From NCBI GenBank assembly GCA_015680685.1, contig MNCI01010116.1, positions 1,615,705 to 1,679,704 on the forward strand: a stretch of 64,000 nucleotides of DNA, in the 5' to 3' direction. Shown here one piece after another: positions 1 through 11,231 of the stretch. Origin of the DNA: Gnetum montanum (lineage: Eukaryota > Streptophyta > Gnetopsida > Gnetales > Gnetaceae). Positions within the stretch are counted from its first letter, which is position 1. The number at the start of each line of letters is the position of its first letter. Below the pieces are notes generated by a model. It did not search any database. It saw only the letters and a list, made by a program, of their open reading frames with translations, and was not told the origin of the DNA. Made by a program: the position numbers and the translations under genes.

Positions 1-772
1 GATTGCAATTCATTGTCTTCCCACTTGGACTAGTGGTAGCTTTGTCACATGTGGTCTAGTCCAAAGTGAGATGTATGATGTTCTTTCTAATTCTACACTA
101 CTTTTAATGAAGATAAAGAGATGGATTAATTAAAATAATGAATAATGGAAAACAAGATCTAAGTTAGCCTATGAGCAATGAGTATTTGCACTTAATTGTT
201 TGTACATGTCTTGGACTTCGTGAGGCTACTTTAGGGATTGCCAAGTGTATGTGACTAGTTGTGCCAAACAATACACTTCTAAATTACCAAGTACTTCCAC
301 TTAAATGCTTGTGATTAAGGCATGCACTTTTTGCTTAATGAAAGAAATAGTAAATGACAATAAATGAAAATATTTAACTAAAGGAAGTAGTAAATAATTA
401 AAGCAATAATAATCTAAGTGGATGTTGCAATGATGGAAATAATCTTGATCTTTATTGCTAGTCATGTAACGTGTCCACATATGTCACACTCAAACAAAGG
501 TGTCGTACAATTACAAACATCACACTATGGGCATGCATTAGGAATGATAGACTTTAAAAGAAGAGAAACTAAAAACTAACTTGAAAACTAACTCAAAATG
601 GGAGCCCAGGTGCTGTATTTATAGGCCAAAGTATATACCTCAACGTCGAATACCCGACGTCATGGCCAGGCCCTGATGTTGTGTACCTGACGTTGCAGCT
701 TCGATGTCACAAATAATGATTCATTAGATGTCAAGGCTTCAATGTCAAGGCCAGGAAAATCATGACTCATCA
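1..772 (-). repeat. Partial LTR of an old Athila-like element (B3)
   Basis: This stretch resembles the LTRs at 8661-9526 and 28557-29518: the same 'cattgtcttccca' block near the start, a TATA box read on the minus strand at 616-624 (CTATAAATA), and an ending in CTCATCA at 766-772 followed by the same internal junction (AAAACTCATCCTTGAG, compare 9544-9559). It is therefore the left (3') LTR of a minus-strand B-family element whose outer end lies before the window. Sequence upstream of the TATA box carries 'acgtc'-type short repeats instead of the palindromes seen in B1 and B2. It is heavily diverged. Confidence 0.7.
616..624 (-). promoter_or_regulatory. TATA box of the B3 LTR
   Basis: The minus strand reads CTATAAATA. 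The same motif is found at the equivalent position in the four other B-family LTRs of the window, so it is likely the core promoter of the family. In this decayed copy it is probably inactive. Confidence 0.5.
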
Positions 773-2700
773 AACCTCCACAACTAAATGAAAACTCATC
801 CTTGAGTTAAAAATCATGAGGAACAAGTTCCCTATAAAATATTGGGAAGGTATGGGATTATTGATTGATATGCAAACTATGGATTAACTTTGAGTGCTAC
901 ATTATAGAATTTTATTCCAATGGATGCATACAAAATGATAGAGTGATAAAAAGATTGGATAGACATTGAAGATGACAAAATTTACAGAGGTCTTCAATAA
1001 TTCACTAAAGATGATTATCCTTGTTGTCATTAGAAGTGGTAGACTTTTAATCTTGATTGTTATGTTGATGCTTCTCTAGTTATGCAGAATATTCTTGAAG
1101 GGTGGACTAAAATTTCTTTTCATCGCCCCATGGATCTAGCAAACATGTGAAGAATAAGCTACTATCTTGTATGTGCTATGATGTGTCCATGGGCATATCC
1201 TCTATTGTCCCTCTCTTGGCTTTGTTTTCGTGCTTGGCAAAAGACCTTTTTTCTTAGGCATTTCTTTTAGCATCACCTGTAGTCACCAAAGGATTAACAT
1301 TAGTCTTGGTAAATTTTTCTTAATAATTAACCCTTGTCAGATCCCTTAGTTTTCTATTAAGTAAAAGGTGATTACAACATACTATGCCCAAGTCTATTAG
1401 GTAACTAAAATCATCAAGCAATTCACATTATTTTGATCAATTACTATCAGTTATCATGATGTTCAAATATAGGATGTTGGAAAATTTTAAAGTAGGCATC
1501 CCTAGCCCCGATGACTAATAAGCGTAACTCCAAAAGCACATAGGTTTTTGAATAATTGAAACCAAAGGTCCAATTCAAAATATGGCTAGGAAATATTAAT
1601 GGATATGGAAATAGAAAAATAGGAAAAATTAATGAAAAGATGAGAAGTAGTGCCAAAATCATGCATAAATTTAGAGAAACCTTCATTGATGTTCTGGAAG
1701 ATGTGAAGGTTGGTTCAAAGCCATGATCAACAAAAGTTATGCAAGTGGGTCCTCCCTAAAGTAGGCTCTTGCCATAATGCCATTGCATAACTACTTCGGT
1801 AGATGTTTGTGGGCATCCGAGAAGTTAAATGTAGACCATGTCTTTGTTCCAAACAACACATAACTATCATGGTTAGGATGTTGCACTATACTACACAAAA
1901 CCAAAAGGCTTATAATTGCATGCAGTAGTGAGGTGAATAATGGAATGAGAGGGGATTGTAGAGATCAGGATGTAAGGTACTTGACCATGTCCACAATAGG
2001 TTCTTGTGACACATGTGATTAAAATGATCAACATACTTATTCGTCCAAGTTCAGATCAAGTCCATACCATGAACAGTGACCTTGCATTGGTGTGTTCCAT
2101 CCTTCCAACCACCATGAGTCCGCAACCACCTTAAAGAACAATCATCACTCTAAAAAGAGATGCAAGGAGAAGAAGAAAGAAAGGGCCTTAGTTAGAGGGG
2201 TGTCTTCAAGCATGAGTAACATGTCTTTCTAGCCCCATAACCAGTGCTTGTAGCCCATTATTGTGTCTAAGGCGTGTTCTTTGAATTTCCATTATTTTTT
2301 TTCTTTTTTTTTTCTTTTATGTTTTGATAGAAATCACACCATGAAAAGACAGAGCTTCCTTTTTATTAGTCAATGGAGGAGTGATGATACATTCCAAGAG
2401 GATTCATAAACCACATAAAAGAAGTTAAGAAGAGAACCTAACAAGTTCCCTTGAGGTCACACCCTTACCATTCCCACTTGGTTGTTCCCTCTTTTTTTTA
2501 AGGTACATTGATCATTGATGAATTTTAGTTTCATAAAAGAAGAACCAAATTATTTCCATGAAAAAGACCTTTTAGTTCACATAGTTCACCATCTAGGAAT
2601 ATTGATCACATAGGTAAATAAAGTCCATGGAATTTAATTGAATTGGGCATACACATTAGTAATTCGTATGGTTGGGTGTAGGGAATACCCATTGCTCATC
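773..2700 (-). mobile_element. B3 internal 3' non-coding remnant
   Basis: No open frame of interest. The segment 2120-2290 is clearly related to 30700-30865 in B2 (shared block 'gggccttagttagaggg', then 'taaccagtgcttgtagccca' against 'taaccaatgcatgtagccca'), and the order of homologous blocks is the same. It is the 3' untranslated part of a truncated minus-strand Athila-like element; the pol-proximal side is missing. The poly-T/A tract near 2290-2315 is simple sequence. The right boundary is approximate. Confidence 0.6.
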
Positions 2701-2706
2701 ATTAAC

Positions 2707-2915
2707 TCTCTTAATCCTACTCACACCTAGAGTGTAGTGTAGTGTTAAGACACTCATATCTTGGTTTGGAGGTTGTACATTCAATTTCTACCTACATTCA
2801 AAGGTGTGCCAACAATATAGTCTTAATGTAACATCTACCCTATTGTGTTACCAAGTCTAATATCTGTCTACAAAAAAAGTAAGACTAAAAACAAAAATTC
2901 TCTTAATCTTACTCA
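2707..2915. repeat. 17-bp target-site duplication pair flanking the SINE
   Basis: TCTCTTAATCCTACTCA at 2707-2723 and TCTCTTAATCTTACTCA at 2899-2915 differ at one base. The spacing brackets the tRNA-like body and A-tail exactly, supporting a retroposition event. Confidence 0.6.
2724..2898 (+). mobile_element. tRNA-derived SINE-like insertion
   Basis: The body starts with a tRNA-like 5' region: a degenerate box A around 'tagtgtagtgttaagac' and a degenerate box B around 'gtacattcaatttc', about 40 bases apart as in tRNA-derived Pol III promoters. It ends in an A-rich tail (caaaaaaag, about 2871-2879). It is flanked by a 17-bp direct repeat with one mismatch (2707-2723 and 2899-2915), a typical target-site duplication for LINE-mobilised SINEs. 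I cannot assign it to a named SINE family. Exact ends within the A-rich tail are uncertain. Confidence 0.5.
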
Positions 2916-3559
2916 TTTTAGCATGTCCATGTAGGATAGACAACTTCATGAATCTCACCTTAGTAGTTTCATTGAAATAATGACCCTCCACTTCATTTAC
3001 ACCTCTCCAAATGTAAGGGTAATGATCCCAAACAATAATGATAAGGGAAAAAATAACAAACAAATAAGTTCTCTCTTATTAGATTTGAGTTTATAAGAGT
3101 TCTCTAGATTGTGCATGCTTATATTTCTATTATATAATCATGTCATCGTACTTTTCAATAAGTGATGTCTTTAGATTCTTGAGCCTCTATGTAATCATAC
3201 TTGTTAACATTCTTAGATTAGATAATTAATCAAAATTTGAGGAAAAAGAAGAACCTTACGATGGTATGAAGTTACTATAAATATTAGATGAGATATATTA
3301 TAAAAGTTTCACACAATTAAAGTTAAGAGGCTATGTCACTCAAAGGCTCAAAGCTTTTTATTGAAATTGAAGATTTATTACCTCTAAAGACCCATAGGAT
3401 CTATAAAATAGATAGTACATTTTTAGGAGAAATAGAGATAGCCTTTATAAATTAACCAAGTACTAATGGAGGTAGCAAAAATAAATCATATACATTTTTT
3501 TCTATAACATTATAACACTATCTCAAATGGTCAGTCACAATACAAGAAAGAAATACAAG
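2916..3559. other. AT-rich interval with no recognised feature
   Basis: Only short spurious frames. It may be decayed upstream sequence of the LINE fragment that follows, but I see no motif that shows it. Confidence 0.4.
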
Positions 3560-4307
3560 TAACTCATCTTCAAGGGCTCTTGACCTGCATAACCTACAAA
3601 CATGTTCTTCTCAAGGGAGTTGAATTCATCTTTCTCATTTTATAACAAAAGCCCATCAAAGTATTCTCAAAGCAAAAATTACAATGGAAGAAATCAAAGA
3701 AGTGACTTTTAGTTCAGCATATGGTAAAACTCCTAGATTTGATGGTTTTTCAATTGAAATTTTTAAGAAGCATTGGGACATTGTTGGAGATAAGCTCTTT
3801 CATGTTTTCCAAGAAGCTATTAAAAAAGTTTCTTTTTGTAAAAATGTTGATAAAGGAATTATTAGTATTCTTCCTAAGAATAGAGATCTTCAACATATTG
3901 GTAATTGGAGGTCTATTAATCTTCTTAACAACATTCACAAAAATTTTAGCTAAATGCATGACTTGCTAAATGTAGAAGGTTGTAGAAGATATCATTAGAC
4001 TTGAGTAGACTAGTTTTTTTAAATATAGAAATATATGAAATAATGTTATTACAACTTAGGAGGGAATGTAGTGGGCTTCTAATACTAAATAGGACATTTC
4101 TTTTATTATGTTAGATTATGCTAAAACTTATGGTAGGATTAAATGAAATTTCATTATTACTTATCTCTATAAATTGGGATTTTGTGATTATTTTATTTGA
4201 CTTTTTAATATCTTGCTCATTAATGCTAATGTTCAAGTTGCTACTAATTTTATATTGAGTTCCTCTATTTTTTGATGGTTAGTTCGCCAAGTTTATGCTC
4301 TAGCTCT
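3560..4307 (+). pseudogene. Decayed LINE reverse transcriptase (LINE-0), host of A1
   Basis: The best frame (3684-3953) reads like the start of an L1-type reverse transcriptase: EEIKEVTFSSAYGKTP then RFDGFSIEIFKKHWDIVG and later NWRSINLL, matching the family pattern KxPGPDGF...FW...NWRPISLLN. Further on, a frame around 4095-4145 reads LDYAKTYGRI (family LDFxKAYDRV) and 4278-4307 reads VRQVYALAL (family VRQGCPLAP). Stops and frameshifts separate these blocks. Sequence stops abruptly at the A1 LTR start (4308), so this LINE was the insertion target of A1. The rest of its RT should lie beyond A1's far end, outside the window. Confidence 0.7.
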
Positions 4308-4433
4308 TGTTGATGCTAACTCTCCCATTCTAGGCACGGGGCCATGATTAATAATTTTAAATCCTATGACAACTAGGAATCGTATAAGTTTTAACCTATG
4401 CAAATTATTTTGATGAAAAGCAATATAAGCTCA

Positions 4434-4453
4434 ATATATATATATATATATAT
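4434..4453. repeat. (TA)n microsatellite in A1 LTR
   Basis: Ten TA units. The same place in the 3' LTR copy (about 55251-55260) is shorter, as expected from slippage after insertion. Confidence 0.8.
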
Positions 4454-5707
4454 TGAAAGAGTTGCCTTTTAGTGTGAGTGAGTACCATTCATTCAACACC
4501 TACTTGCAGGATATAATTGCCGCTAGCTAGGATTTAAACATGATAAAAATATTATTTTCTGGTAACCGAAAGATCATTGCACAAGAGTAACAAGAATTAT
4601 TTTAAATGAAGTTTATTTCTACGGCGACATACTAACCATGTTTTGAGTCTCTACCTCAGACGTTCATTTTGAGCTCCTAAATATGTATTTAAAACGTTTA
4701 AATATTGGAAACTTTTAAGCATGGATGCCATGTCATTTAAGACTTTTATCTAAACCTTTATTGATTCCCGCTTTTATCATTGAATTAAGTTGTGTAAACT
4801 AGCCAGCGGTATATCATGAACCAACTAGTATTAAGCAAAGAACTGAGGGCAGTCAGGTCACAACTGAGTATTATTTCATCCTCTCTGCAATGCTGGCGCC
4901 GTCCCTGCAAATCCCTAATAGCCCGTCGCTGCTGAGCAGCCACGTAGTGGTGTCCGAGGAGCCCATTTTTTTTAACCTATGCTTGTGTTCTGCTTTCCTT
5001 TTTCTAGGCTTTACAGGTGAGGAGCGTTGGCGTGGGTGAGACGGTGCCGATGCCATTCCTGCCAACAGCAAGCCGGAACGTTCTCAGTGCCTCACCGAAA
5101 CTACATGATGGCGTTAGAACGTGGGTGTGCTGTTGTAATATCCACATTCTTGGCAGGGCTTCTTCAGCCAGAATGTCCTCTCTAGTGGGGGCAGGGTGGA
5201 AATTAAAGCGGCTGCCTCTGACCCCGGACCGAGATTCATACTTCAGAACCCTTAATACTGCCATTGTCCAGTGCAGAAACCGCTGGCATTAAAAAAAACC
5301 AACACAGCAACTGAGATTCACACTGATCTCAACATGCATTGCAAAGGCGTTACATTGGTGGTAGCACGTGTAGGCATTATGAAACCCACGTTGCGCAGTA
5401 GCGGACGCTGCCATTTTCTTGGCAGTCATGGCAGTGCCTGCGTTACCCATCGGTGGTGGCTACTGTGTTTCTCTCCCCTCACGGCAGAGCATTTCTGCAG
5501 CAACGCGTTTCTGCAGCTGGGTGTTTCAACAGTTGAACGTTGTCCCTTGTTGTTCTAAAAACACCTACTGTGTAACCGCACGTGTTCGGCTGGCAGCCAT
5601 TGGCGCCGACGTTACTGTTTCCTGTTCGCAGCAGACGTTACACTGGGTGGTTGCAGATCTGGTCGTTAGTGGGGAATCAAAAGAGGGTTAGTGGCCAAAC
5701 AAGCCCT

Positions 5708-5714
5708 TATATAT
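5708..5714 (+). promoter_or_regulatory. Candidate TATA box of A1 LTR
   Basis: TATATAT inside 'cccttatatatccaagg', after the GC-rich part of the LTR and about 700 bases before the LTR end. It is the only good TATA-like site in this half of the LTR. Inferred, not proven. Confidence 0.4.
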
Positions 5715-5934
5715 CCAAGGGGGACAGAGAGGAGGCAGAAAGCTAGCTATGATGGTGGGGTTTTCTCTAAGTGGAGTCACGATTGAAAATCCCAGGTTCT
5801 ATCTTACTTTTGTTGCCCATGGGCGGCTTTCCTAGATGCAGTTTGGGTAGAGCAGCAGGTGGATGCAACAGTCTAAGGCTGCAGACTCGTTATAAGAGGT
5901 GTGCTTCTTGCAAGCATTGGTATACAGGCTGCAA

Positions 5935-6034
5935 TAGAAGTTGTTCTATTTGTGTTCATTTTAAAGCTAAGTTATAGTTTTGTTTAGAAGTTGTTCTATT
6001 TGTGTTCATTTTAAAGCTAAGTTATAGTTTTGTT
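5935..6034. repeat. 50-bp tandem duplication
   Basis: Two virtually identical 50-bp units, each beginning TAGAAGTTGTTCTATTTG, start at 5935 and 5985. It lies in the downstream part of the A1 5' LTR. Confidence 0.85.
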
Positions 6035-6419
6035 TTGTTACTTTTAAAATTTCTGTAACTAAACTATGGTCTGGATTGTATAGAGGTTGTGTTTCTTTAA
6101 AAAAAAAAAAAAACCTTTGCTTGTTCTTTGTGTAAGTTATTTCATGCTTCTCTTTTCATGCTTCATCAATGCAGGAGTACCATTGTTAACATCTTAAAGC
6201 GAATACTTATTTTCTTGTTAAAGTTTTTTTGATTGCTATTTTTGGTTACATATTAAAATCATTTAATTTACTTGAACATCATGTTTTATGAAACATCATG
6301 TTGCCTTTTAAGGTAAGATTATTCTTGGGTTTCTGTACCCATATGAGAGCCACTCGAGACAATAGTATCTTTAAACAAGTTTTCTAGGTGTTGATGTGTC
6401 CAAAAATTATGCATCAACA

Positions 6420-7040
6420 CCTTTTTGGCGTTCAAAAAAGAGGGGTTGTTCTATTTGCTATTTGCTTTTTTGTTACTAGTTTCTGTTTCGAAGTTTTCAC
6501 TTTATTGTTTTCCGCTTCCTAATGAAAATTCTTGCTTCTTAGTTCTTTGAAGTTTTTATTTCTAAAATACTTTTACTTTATTTTTTGTGAATCTCTATCA
6601 CTGAACTATTCATTTTTTGTTTTTAGAAAAATTTCTGTTTCCAAGTTCTTGAAAATTTTCATTTCCTGAATGCTCATTTCCAACCGCATTTCCAATGAGT
6701 AGTTTCTCAATTTAATTTGTCTCCCAAATCCTTGATTTTTCCCGTCTTGTTGTAGTTTTATTTTCAAGTTCCTAAACTTGCATTTCTTATTTCACATTTT
6801 GGGTGGTCTTTACCTTAGTTTTAACTTTAGTGAGGTTGTTTTCATCAATAACATTACTCTATTTAAATTTACTTTCCTTTCAATATTGCAATTTCTTTCC
6901 TTTACTTTTTTATTAATGATATATATAGCAGATTTCATTTTTTGACAAAATTATAAAAAAAATTATGATTATTACTATTTAAATATTTTTCTATTTTACT
7001 TAATTTTATAGTTTTTTGTTACCATTTATATTCTATAATT
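6420..7040 (+). other. A1 primer-binding site and U-rich leader
   Basis: Six bases after the LTR comes TGGCGTTC (6426), a PBS-like start (TGG = complement of the tRNA CCA tail), equivalent to TGGCGCTAG at 45250 in A3. The rest is very T-rich untranslated leader without a supported gene. The tRNA used cannot be assigned from this sequence. Confidence 0.5.
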
Positions 7041-8660
7041 TTTTATGTTCTGAGTGAATCCTCCCACAAATCATCTCAACAAAAACATTTTACTCCTGCT
7101 CTTAATCAACCATCTACCCGTTATTTCACTTTAAGAAAACAATGAGCTTCACAATTACCAGGTTCTATCCCTAAAAGAATTCAAACTAGGATGATAGCCA
7201 ATCAACCACTAGCTCCTTTTGTGAGCAACCCTTTTAACTTCACAAACTATCACAATATTCCAAAATCACTTCAAAACATATATTTTTTCTTTGATCCCAC
7301 AACCTCTACTAGTGATGCTTGCCAACATATACAATGTTTTGAAACCTTATTAGGCATCTATAACATTATTCAAAACGATATGGCATGTAGGGTCTTTGTG
7401 ACAACTTTCAGGAGCAAATCCACCCAATGGTTTTTAATGCTCCATAATGCCTCTATCAACTCATGGCAAGAGTTTAAAAATAAATTCTTACTCCAAATCA
7501 ATAAGTTCACTAGCCTTGCCTTAGCATCAAGCAATTTCACAAGCCTAAGAAAACTACCTAGGGAAAACATTCATAATTATAATCTAAGATTCTTCCATCA
7601 GCTTGCTTATGTGTCAAATGAGATGCATTGACAACTTGATGGTATCCTTGATTTCTACCCTTCTATCATTGACCTGTTCTTCACCTATGCCATTAAGTTC
7701 AACCCCAACATAATTGAAATACAAGGAGCAATGGCTAAAGCTATTGAGTTAGAATAAATTACCTTGATGAATAGTGTTCAAACTGAATTTGAGATGATGA
7801 AGGTTAGCAATCCTATACATTCCATCCCTTTACCATCACAAGTGTTTCCAATGAATAATACTTTGTTTTAAACTTTCACTCCCCTTCAAATGACTCAACC
7901 TACAAGTAGCTATTTTCAAGGTCCCACATCCTCTTCATTTTTACCATCAAATACTAGTTTAAGTGATGGTCAATCAAAAGCTCTGATCCAATCTATCATA
8001 AATCCAAATGGAATATCTAATCCTAATGCATCTACTTGTCAAACAAAAAACCAAATGACACAAATATTAACTTTACTTCAAAAGCTTTCCAATGAAGTAG
8101 TTGAACTGAAGCAAAAAAATAATAAAGTTCCTATACAATCTGAAAAATCAAGCACATCAATCAATGATGATTATTGTCATGTTCATAACACTAGGTAACA
8201 TTCTAAGAAAACTTGTCCTCAATTTTTAGCATTATATGGTGACAATGCCCAAAGTCAACAAAATGGGAAAGCCCCAATTATGGTCTTGAACATATCTCAT
8301 AAAATAGAAAATGAAAAAGTTTCCTCAATTGAACAAGTCATGGTAAGTGATCCCAACCTACATTAACACTTGTTGTCGCAGACTTAGCGATGTTATGAAC
8401 ACTACTCAATAATAAACTAGGAATAACTCTTATACTTCTCCCAATAGAAAAATTCCTAACCAAAATAACATAAATAATCAAGTTGAACCTTCTCAAGTGA
8501 ATGTTCCACAACAACTGAACTCACCTTCTATACTTAGGAGAAGTCCTTCTCAACTTGAAGCAAAAGATGAACATAAAGCTTATGACCTAGTTGAAGATTT
8601 GAAATGAGTTAAGGTCAATATTTTAATGTATGATCTCTTACATTTTAATTAAATGAAAGG
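7041..8660 (+). pseudogene. A1 gag (degraded)
   Basis: The frame matches the A3 gag along its length: NPFNFTNYHNIPKSLQNIYF, then the capsid-like block with STQWFLMLHNASINSWQEF and SLRKLPRENIHNYNLRFFHQ (7191-7631), then a Q/N-rich C-terminal part and a C-x2-H-x4-H-x4-C zinc-knuckle remnant (about 8176-8216). Breaks include a TGA at 7143-7145, a TGA at 7629-7631 and several later stops. The first methionine of the longer upstream frame is lost (CTG at about 7050). Gag forms the virus-like particle of the retrotransposon; this copy cannot. It ends where B1 is inserted and resumes at 18335. Confidence 0.85.
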
Positions 8661-9526
8661 TGATGAGTGGTGAGGTACCCCTACACTCAACCATACGAAA
8701 CGAGCGTAGCACACGCGATCCGGTTGAACTCCGCAGACTAAATGCCTAAACGCCGCAAGGAACACTTGGGGTTAATTAATCGTTGTCTTCCCAGACTTGC
8801 TTGTTGTTGTCACGGTGTATGATTAAGTAAGTCCGAGGTATATGATTTTTTTGGTCTTTTCTGGTTTATCTCCTATGCTAAAGGGTGAAGGGTTGAGAGA
8901 CTAAAACTAACTCTAACTACAACACTAAGTCCTAGCGTCAGCATCCGTTCCCACTTGCCGTACACACCCTAAACTGTGCAATTGTGGCTACCAAACGCTA
9001 ATCGTTACTGGGATTACCACACGTAACACATGTGCTCGAAGCGGTCGTACTTAGACACCTAACTAACCTAAGTGTGACAAGCAGCCGATTCCTTGACTAG
9101 TCGTACACATCCGTAGATGCTCATAATCAAGTCGTACTTGTCCCAAGTTCTAGGAGGTAAGGGTGAGAGAATCTAATCGCGATGAGTAGCTGATTCCTTG
9201 GCTAGCCGTACACATTCGTCAATGCTCGTAACCAAGCTATACTCATGCTGTGTTACTAGGAAAGCAATAAATAACATTAAATAAACCTATCCATGCACTG
9301 CAAGGTTTATCCACAAAGCTCATCTTTATTGCCGTACACAACTTGCATTTAGGTACAAAGCTTCTCGAATAAAGAACCGTTCACTTGGGGGACTTCTACT
9401 GCGGGCACATGAAAAATATTCTATCTCTAGGGTGATCAATCTGCCTCTTATTTATAGATTTGGTGGTGGACTGCGATATTGCAGGGGACGATGCGATATC
9501 GCAGCTTGTGCATATCGCGTCTCATC
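8661..9526 (-). repeat. B1 3' LTR
   Basis: 866 bases, TGATGAG...CTCATCA. It matches 17357-18334 almost base for base over most of its length but lacks about 110 bases, mostly in the ATATCGC-palindrome array and the segment next to the TATA box. The minus-strand TATA box is at 9449-9457. Confidence 0.9.
9449..9457 (-). promoter_or_regulatory. TATA box, B1 3' LTR
   Basis: The minus strand reads CTATAAATA, about 70 bases inside the U3 edge. Only one clear GCGATATCGC-type palindrome remains between it and the LTR end. Confidence 0.6.
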
Positions 9527-11231
9527 ATACCCCCATGATTGAATGAAAACTCGTCCTCGAGTTCCTTACAATAATATCGGGTAGGTATGGAATTATTGAG
9601 GGGAATGGAACTAATGGAATGACATGTGAACGGATCATTATTACAAGACTTGAAAAAACTGGTGTTCATGACAACAAGGGTGAACACCTTATTACAATGA
9701 CATCACGCCACAGTTGGCAGTTGAGAGAAAAGAAGAGAGAGAAGAGAAGAGAAGAAGAGAGAAGCATCTTGCTGCTACCAACGCCTAGATTGCACCTTCC
9801 ATTGTCCATCTGTAAGCGCATCATCAATCTTGCTCCTTGCATAGCTGCTTCAGCACCGCTCCATTCCAAGTGTTTGCTCCAGATCCATTCCGTTGTTGTA
9901 TGAGTGCCATCTGCACACACAACACAATCATATATTAGCAAGGGTAATTGAATCATTAAGTAAATAATACCTTGCTTNNNNNNNNNNNNNNNNNNNNNNN
10001 NNNNNNNNNNNNNNNNNNNNNNNNNNNNNNNNNNNNNNNNNNNNNNNNNNNNNNNNNNNNNNNNNNNNNNNNNNNNNNNNNNNNNNNNNNNNNNNNNNNN
10101 NNNNNNNNNNNNNNNNNNNNNNNNNNNNNNNNNNNNNNNNNNNNNNNNNNNNNNNNNNNNNNNNNNNNNNNNNNNNNNNNNNNNNNNNNNNNNNNNNNNN
10201 NNNNNNNNNNNNNNNNNNNNNNNNNNNNNNNNNNNNNNNNNNNNNNNNNNNNNNNNNNNNNNNNNNNNNNNNNNNNNNNNNNNNNNNNNNNNNNNNNNNN
10301 NNNNNNNNNNNNNNNNNNNNNNNNNNNNNNNNNNNNNNNNNNNNNNNNNNNNNNNNNNNNNNNNNNNNNNNNNNNNNNNNNNNNNNNNNNNNNNNNNNNN
10401 NNNNNNNNNNNNNNNNNNNNNNNNNNNNNNNNNNNNNNNNNNNNNNNNNNNNNNNNNNNNNNNNNNNNNNNNNNNNNNNNNNNNNNNNNNNNNNNNNNNN
10501 NNNNNNNNNNNNNNNNNNNNNNNNNNNNNNNNNNNNNNNNNNNNNNNNNNNNNNNNNNNNNNNNNNNNNNNNNNNNNNNNNNNNNNNNNNNNNNNNNNNN
10601 NNNNNNNNNNNNNNNNNNNNNNNNNNNNNNNNNNNNNNNNNNNNNNNNNNNNNNNNNNNNNNNNNNNNNGGGGACCACACCATGCAAAGACTTCTTATTG
10701 TTATTGTCTCAGCTTCTGACAATTGGGTAACATCGGAACGGTAAGAAAAATTAAGAAGAAAACATCCAAGCACCCAAGAGAATGACCAACACAAAAGCAT
10801 CAAGTTCCTTTGAAGTCACACCCTTTGCAATCCTTGAGTCCTTCCTTAGTTTGAGAAATACCCAGTCACCGATTCGTTAAAGTTCTTATTGGAAGGAAAC
10901 TATACATTTCCAAGCTAAGAGAAACCATAAAAATTGATGGATGGATGAAGTGATCTCATTGCCTGCCATATCAAAAGAAACATACCTTAGTATTAACATT
11001 GTAACTTAAAAGTAAAAACCAAACATTAGCAATTAATGAAAAATAGTTCATCCCATCGGCCTGAACACTTATTGGGTGACGAACTTACAGGGTGGATACA
11101 CACACACACTCACACAAAAAATGGAAAAAGTATAACGATGATGTAAAAAAAAAAAAGAAAATGTTAAAGAAATTTGTAAAACAAAAACGTGTAAAACGAA
11201 AAACTGAAAAAGAACTAAGGGCCCCATATGA
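9527..11231 (-). other. B1 3' non-coding region, with assembly gap
   Basis: Next to the LTR the minus strand reads CATGGGGGTA (9527-9536), the likely polypurine tract. The rest is non-coding and colinear with 29519-31450 of B2. Bases 9978-10669 are unknown (N run); apparent frames through the gap are not real. A short CA/AC-rich tract is at 11098-11120. No env-like protein could be found in the readable part. Confidence 0.7.
9978..10669. other. Assembly gap (692 N)
   Basis: Unknown bases within the B1 3' non-coding region. By comparison with B2, the missing part should include the segment equivalent to about 30060-30900. Confidence 0.95.

Larger units (their letters stand above)
4308..6419 (+). 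repeat. A1 5' LTR
   Basis: It begins TGTTGATG and ends CATCAACA, perfect 8-bp inverted termini. The first 560 bases align with 55121-55692 (the A1 3' LTR start). The end (about 6310-6419, containing 'gggtttctgtacccatatgagagcc') aligns with the ends of the A3 and A2 LTRs. The central part (4880-5700) is GC-richer, like the central part of A3 LTRs, but has no clear sequence match there. A TATA-like motif lies at 5708-5714. A (TA)n tract is at 4434-4453 and a 50-bp tandem duplication at 5935-6034. Confidence 0.75.

Noticed and set aside
1447-1686. 79-codon hydrophobic minus-strand frame
   Set aside because: AT-rich decay product in the B3 3' non-coding remnant; no homologous frame in B1 or B2.
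5004-5558. Overlapping frames in the GC-rich middle of the A1 LTR
   Set aside because: No domain, frames on both strands, inside an LTR.
9928-10803. Long frames on both strands across the N run (also 50794-51862)
   Set aside because: They consist of unknown residues; open frames are artefacts of the gaps.
9527-11231. An env-like ORF in the 3' region of the Athila-like elements
   Set aside because: No open frame or transmembrane pattern in B1, B2 or B3; B1 has a gap, so absence there is not proof.
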